Origin: Nocardioides immobilis
Lineage (GTDB): Bacteria; Actinomycetota; Actinomycetes; Propionibacteriales; Nocardioidaceae
Assembly: GCF_003515065.1 (NCBI RefSeq)
Contig: NZ_QXGH01000021.1
Span: 79,731 to 143,730 of the forward strand
Direction: 5' to 3'
Length of the DNA: 64,000 bases
Shown: positions 60,411-64,000 of the stretch, one piece after another
Position numbering within the stretch: the stretch's first letter is position 1
Layout of the letters: every line of letters starts with the position of its first letter
Position numbers and translations under genes: made by a program
The notes under the pieces: model-generated
The model's input: only the letters and a program-made list of their open reading frames with translations
Told to the model about the DNA's origin: nothing
Databases searched by the model: none

Positions 60411-61214
60411 ATGGACAGAGGTGCCGATACCCAGGGCGACATCCGTGCAGAGCTCGGTGTCGCCGACACGTTCGACGCGGCGCAGGAGGCCGAACGCAGG
60501 ATCGGGTTCCTCGCCGACTACCTGGACGGGAGCGGGGCGTCGGGCTACGTGCTCGGGATCAGCGGCGGCGTCGACTCGACGGTCGCCGGCCGGCTCGCCA
60601 GCCTGGCGTGCGAGCGCAGTGGTACGACGTTCACCGCGATGCGGCTGCCCTACGGCCGGCAGGCCGACGACTCCGATGCCGCCGACGCGCTCGCGTTCGT
60701 CGAGCCGTCCGCGACGGTGACGGTCGACATCAAGCCGGCGGTCGACGCCCTCCACGGAGCGACCGAGATCAACGAGCTCAGTCCGGAGCGGGCCGACTTC
60801 GTCAAGGGCAACCTCAAGGCGCGCCAGCGGATGGTTGCGCAGTACACCGTCGCCGGCCGGTTGGGCAGCCTCGTCATCGGGACCGACCAGGCTGCCGAGG
60901 CGGTGATGGGGTTCTTCACCAAGTACGGCGACGGCGCCTGCGACGTGGCTCCGCTGCTCGGGCTCACGAAGGAGCGGGTGCGCGAGATCGGACGCCATCT
61001 GGGGACGCCCTCACACCTCGTCGAGAAGGTGCCGACCGCGGACCTCGAGGAGCTGCGACCGGCGCTACCCGATGAGGAGGCCTACGGCGTCACCTACCGG
61101 GAGATCGACGCCTATCTGCTCGGGGAGGACGTGAGCGCTCGCGCCCGCGAGGTCATCGAGACCGCCTACCGGCTGACCGCCCACAAGCGGAGCCTGCCGC
61201 CGGGGCCGGTCTGA
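60411..61214 (+). CDS. nadE: NH3-dependent NAD+ synthetase
   Basis: ATG 60411 gives an N-terminus aligned with the family (267 residues); ATG 60378 would add 11. P-loop pyrophosphatase motif 'GISGGVDSTVAGRL' (about 43-56), 'VKGNLKARQRMVAQY', 'VIGTDQAAEAVMGFFTKYGD' and 'KVPTADLEELRP'. It makes NAD+ from deamido-NAD, ATP and ammonia. There is no nitrilase-type glutaminase domain. Not obviously linked to its neighbours. Confidence 0.92.
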   Translation: MDRGADTQGDIRAELGVADTFDAAQEAERRIGFLADYLDGSGASGYVLGISGGVDSTVAGRLASLACERSGTTFTAMRLPYGRQADDSDAADALAFVEPSATVTVDIKPAVDALHGATEINELSPERADFVKGNLKARQRMVAQYTVAGRLGSLVIGTDQAAEAVMGFFTKYGDGACDVAPLLGLTKERVREIGRHLGTPSHLVEKVPTADLEELRPALPDEEAYGVTYREIDAYLLGEDVSARAREVIETAYRLTAHKRSLPPGPV

Positions 61215-61238
61215 TGCGGGCGGTCTGAGCCCGACCCG

Positions 61239-61463
61239 CTACGAGTGGGACGCCTTCCCGCCCTTGCGTCCGGCCTTGACCTTCTGGGCGTGGGTCCCGC
61301 CCTGGGAGCTGTTGCCGCTGCCGGAATGGCTCTTCTTGCCGCCCTGCTTGGACGAGTCCGGTGAGTTCGCGATCCGCGCAGCGCGCGACTTCGACATCCC
61401 CTTGTCCTTGAGGGCCTCGTACTGCTTCTCGTTCTTCACGTTCGCCTTCTTGCCGCCAGGCAT
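61239..61463 (-). CDS. Small basic Lys/Gly/Ser-rich protein (DUF7218-like)
   Basis: ATG 61463 follows GAGGAGGA; 74 residues. 'MPGGKKANVKNEKQYEALKD' leads into 'KGMSKSRAARIANSP' and a repetitive KGG/SGSGNSS tail. This 'KQYEALKDKGMSKSRAARIAN' pattern is common in small actinobacterial proteins of unknown role. Disordered and basic, possibly nucleic-acid associated (inference). Convergent with nadE. Confidence 0.75.
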   Translation of the reverse strand: MPGGKKANVKNEKQYEALKDKGMSKSRAARIANSPDSSKQGGKKSHSGSGNSSQGGTHAQKVKAGRKGGKASHS

Positions 61464-61578
61464 GGGTTCCTCCTCGTCCTGGTCGTTGACTCCGACGCGG
61501 TCGGCAGCGCTGTGTGCGCCGCGTCCTTGACGAGGCAGTACCCGCTCCACGGGGTGCCAGCCGCGCTAGCGTGCCGCC

Positions 61579-63720
61579 ATGCTGGACGCGATCGGCCGCC
61601 TCACCTGGCGGCACCCGCGCAAGATCCTGGTGGCCGCGTTCCTCTTCGCGGCCGTCGCCGTGTTCTTCGGGCACGACGTCGAGCACCACCTCAAGGCGGC
61701 GGGCTTCACCGACCCTGACTCCGAGAGCGAGCGGGCCGGCGAGGTGCTGGCCGACGCGCTGGGGTACGGCGCGGAGCCCGGCCTGGTCGTGCTCGTCCGG
61801 GCCGAGGACGGCGAGGTGCTCGACACGACCGACCCGGCGATCGCGTCCGAGGTGGCGCGGCTGGCCGATGCGCTGAGCGACTCGGCGTACGTCGGCCAGG
61901 TCGTCAACCCGCTCGAGACGCCCGTCCCGGGCCTGATCGCCGAGGACGGCCGCTCGCTCGTGCTGCCGGCCCGGCTGACCACCACCGACCTCGAGGACGA
62001 GGGCGGCCTGGCGGACGAATCGGTGCGGGAGCGGGTGACGTCCGACCTCGTCGACGTCGGGTACGGCGGCTTCGCGCCCGGCTTCAACGAGGTCAACGAC
62101 CAGACCCGCCAGGACCTGACGATGGCCGAGCTGATCGCCTTCCCGCTGTTGGGGATCCTGCTCCTGCTGGTGTTCCGCAGCGTCGTGGCGGCCGCCGTAC
62201 CGCTGATCCTCGGTGTCCTCTCCATCCTCGGCACCCTGCTCGCGCTCCGGGTGATGGCGGCGTTCGTCGACACGTCCCTGTTCGCGCTCAACATCGCGAC
62301 CGCGCTCAGCCTGGGGCTGGCGGTCGACTACGCGCTGCTCCTCGTCTCGCGCTACCGCGAGGAGGTCGACTCCCACGGGCGGACCGCCGAGGCGCACCTG
62401 CGGGCGGTCCGTACGGCGGGTCGCGCGAGCATGTTCTCCGGACTGACCGTCGCCGGCGCGATGGCCGCCCTGATGCTGATGCCGCAGCGCTTCCTCTACT
62501 CGATCGGCGCCGCCGGCGCGATGGTCGGTGTGCTGTCCGCGGTGATGGCGGTCGTCGTCGTACCGGCGCTGCTCGTCGTGCTCGGCCCGCGGATCGACGC
62601 GCTGTCGATCCGCAAGGGGCCGGCGGTCTCGGCGACGTCCGACCGCTGGTTCCGGCTGGCGCGCGGCGTGATGCGCCGGCCGGTGCTGGTGGCGGTCGCG
62701 ACCTCGGTCGCCCTGCTGGCGCTCGCGGCGCCGTTGCTGGCGACCACGCTGACCGGGCCGAGCGCACAGGCGGTGCCCCCGGGACAGCAGTCGTACGACG
62801 TCAACCGGTACGTCGAGAAGCACCACGGCCGGTCCCTCACCGAGGGTGTCTCGCTCGTCGTCACCGGCGACCCGGACGACGCCTCCCTCATGGCTCTCGC
62901 CGCGGACATCGACGCCGTGACGGGCGTCGACGCGGTCGCGCCGTTCGAGCGCGCCGGCGACGGCGTCGCCTACGCGACCGCGTCCCTGGACGACCCGGCG
63001 CTCGACGCCTCCGCGCAGGAGGCCGTCCACGACATCCGGGCGCTCGCCGAGCCGGACGGCGCCGACCTGCTCGTGTCGGGCAACACCGCTCGCTTCATCG
63101 ACGAGAAGGAGAGCCTGGTGTCGAACGCGCCGCCGGTCATCCTGCTCATCATCGCGCTGACCGTCGGCCTGCTCTTCCTGCTCACCGGGTCGGTCATCCT
63201 GCCGCTCAAGACGCTGCTGATGAACGCGCTGACCCTCGCCGCGGTGCTCGGGATCCTGGTGATCGTGTTCGAGCACCGGGTCGGCACCCAGCTCCTGGAC
63301 TACCCGGGCCCGTACGCCGTCGAGGTCACCAGCCTGGTGTTCCTCTTCGCCGTCACCTTCGCGCTGGCGACCGACTACGCGGTGCTGGTGATGGCGCGGA
63401 TCAAGGAGCTCCACGACGGCGGCCTCTCCAACGAGGACGCGGTCGCGCAGGGCGTCGCCCGCACCGGCCGGATCATCAGCGCCGCCGCGCTGATGATCGC
63501 CGTGGTCTTTCTCGCGTTCGCGGTCAGCCCGGTCTTCTTCATGAAGCAGATCGCGGTCGCCATGGCGCTCGGGGTGCTGATCGACTCGACGATCGTGCGC
63601 GGACTCCTCGTGCCCGCGCTGATGCGGCTGCTCGGCGAGGCGAACTGGTGGGCGCCCAGGCCGCTGCGGCGGATCCACGCGCGGTTCGGGATCCGCGAGG
63701 AGGCTGGGAGCGGCGGGTAA
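61579..63720 (+). CDS. MMPL/RND-family transporter
   Basis: 713 residues with the RND layout. Helix 1 is near 15-35, followed by a first exported domain. Five helices lie around 180-340 ('LSLGLAVDYALLLVSRYREE'), helix 7 near 370, a second exported domain, and a final five-helix bundle (530-690, 'FAVTFALATDYAVLVMARIK'). Both halves have the conserved Asp-Tyr proton-relay segment. MMPL proteins export lipids or drugs using the proton gradient; the substrate is unknown. Confidence 0.9.
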   Translation: MLDAIGRLTWRHPRKILVAAFLFAAVAVFFGHDVEHHLKAAGFTDPDSESERAGEVLADALGYGAEPGLVVLVRAEDGEVLDTTDPAIASEVARLADALSDSAYVGQVVNPLETPVPGLIAEDGRSLVLPARLTTTDLEDEGGLADESVRERVTSDLVDVGYGGFAPGFNEVNDQTRQDLTMAELIAFPLLGILLLLVFRSVVAAAVPLILGVLSILGTLLALRVMAAFVDTSLFALNIATALSLGLAVDYALLLVSRYREEVDSHGRTAEAHLRAVRTAGRASMFSGLTVAGAMAALMLMPQRFLYSIGAAGAMVGVLSAVMAVVVVPALLVVLGPRIDALSIRKGPAVSATSDRWFRLARGVMRRPVLVAVATSVALLALAAPLLATTLTGPSAQAVPPGQQSYDVNRYVEKHHGRSLTEGVSLVVTGDPDDASLMALAADIDAVTGVDAVAPFERAGDGVAYATASLDDPALDASAQEAVHDIRALAEPDGADLLVSGNTARFIDEKESLVSNAPPVILLIIALTVGLLFLLTGSVILPLKTLLMNALTLAAVLGILVIVFEHRVGTQLLDYPGPYAVEVTSLVFLFAVTFALATDYAVLVMARIKELHDGGLSNEDAVAQGVARTGRIISAAALMIAVVFLAFAVSPVFFMKQIAVAMALGVLIDSTIVRGLLVPALMRLLGEANWWAPRPLRRIHARFGIREEAGSGG

Positions 63721-63746
63721 CCCGAGAGCTGAGGCCCGGCCGCCCG

Positions 63747-64000
63747 TCAGGCGACGAGGGGTGGTGGTCGGGTTGGTGGGTGGTAGGTGAAGCGGTCGCG
63801 GTCGTCGACGGGTGGTGGGGGGATCCACACGGGTCGGTGGGTGTTGGGGTCGAGGTGGACCTGCCAGGGGGTCTGGTGGGTGAGGGTGTGGTGTTTGCGG
63901 CAGAGCAGGACCAGGTTGTGCAGGCTGGTGGGTCCGCCGTCGGCCCAGTGGATGATGTGGTGGGCGTCGCAGGCGATGGGCAGGCGGGTGCAGCCGGGGA
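63747..64000 (-). CDS. DUF222/HNH endonuclease-family protein, C-terminal end (cut by window edge)
   Basis: The minus-strand frame enters from the right edge and ends at TGA 63747-63749. The visible 84 residues contain the HNH motif: 'IACDAHHIIHWADGGPTS' and 'LHNLVLLCRKHHTLTHQ', preceded by the metal-site Cys in 'GCTRL'. Such DUF222-HNH proteins are abundant, often multicopy, in Nocardioidaceae and mycobacteria. Their role is uncertain. Confidence 0.85.
   Translation of the reverse strand, partial: PGCTRLPIACDAHHIIHWADGGPTSLHNLVLLCRKHHTLTHQTPWQVHLDPNTHRPVWIPPPPVDDRDRFTYHPPTRPPPLVA

Overview
The window is high-GC DNA with strongly G/C-biased third codon positions, many GTG starts and ATGA/GTGA gene overlaps. 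It encodes an S-(hydroxymethyl)mycothiol dehydrogenase, and mycothiol is an actinobacterial thiol. Protein style (DUF222/HNH endonuclease, DUF4242 proteins, Arthrobacter-like dimethylglycine oxidase) fits the Nocardioidaceae, probably Nocardioides; the genus is inferred from protein resemblance only.

Positions 1-16000 are an accessory region. The left edge cuts a type I-E Cas3 gene (minus strand, GTG start at 518). It is followed by a large serine recombinase, three orphan cargo genes, a broken transposase, and a minus-strand conjugation (type IV secretion) operon. That operon runs from a small pilin-like membrane protein at 13210 through PrgI-like, VirB4-like and VirB6/TrbL-like genes (the last with an in-frame TGA) to a lytic-transglycosylase/M23 peptidase/EEP-nuclease fusion and a 91-residue protein. 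It abuts a copy of the 3' half of a tRNA-Arg gene (13535-13577), the usual footprint of an integration site. Beyond that lies a two-gene unit (HTH regulator plus frameshifted nucleotidyltransferase) under an apparently leaderless promoter. Positions 16100-20180 hold a secreted GH16 glucanase-like protein with seven near-identical TIG domains, broken by two apparent frameshifts, and a decayed flavoprotein remnant.

Positions 20180-58200 are a nearly complete gene set for using choline and glycine betaine as carbon source. Uptake: a BCCT carrier and an OpuA-type ABC system. Oxidation: betA and betB (choline to betaine), gbcAB (betaine to dimethylglycine), dimethylglycine oxidase (to sarcosine), soxBDAG (to glycine), glyA (to serine), sdaA (to pyruvate), and pyruvate carboxylase (to oxaloacetate). 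Around it sits a one-carbon disposal set: fdhA and mycothiol-dependent mscR plus an MBL-fold hydrolase for free formaldehyde; folD, purU and an MTHFR-family protein for folate-bound carbon; folC and pabA for folate supply. An IclR-family regulator lies in the middle.

The most interesting observation is a shared 36-bp tandem element. It has two TTGCG-N5-GCAA-like sites exactly 19 bp apart and lies upstream of purU, betB, folD, the pabA/dimethylglycine oxidase divergent pair and the BCCT gene. A single version overlaps the start codon of the IclR gene. This would tie six transcription starts over 32 kb into one regulon.

The right end (58400-64000) holds a TPR-LuxR regulator, a DUF4242 protein, nadE, a small basic protein, an MMPL transporter and the 3' end of a DUF222/HNH endonuclease cut by the window edge. 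An IS110-family element sits between the sox/sdaA operon and the BCCT gene.
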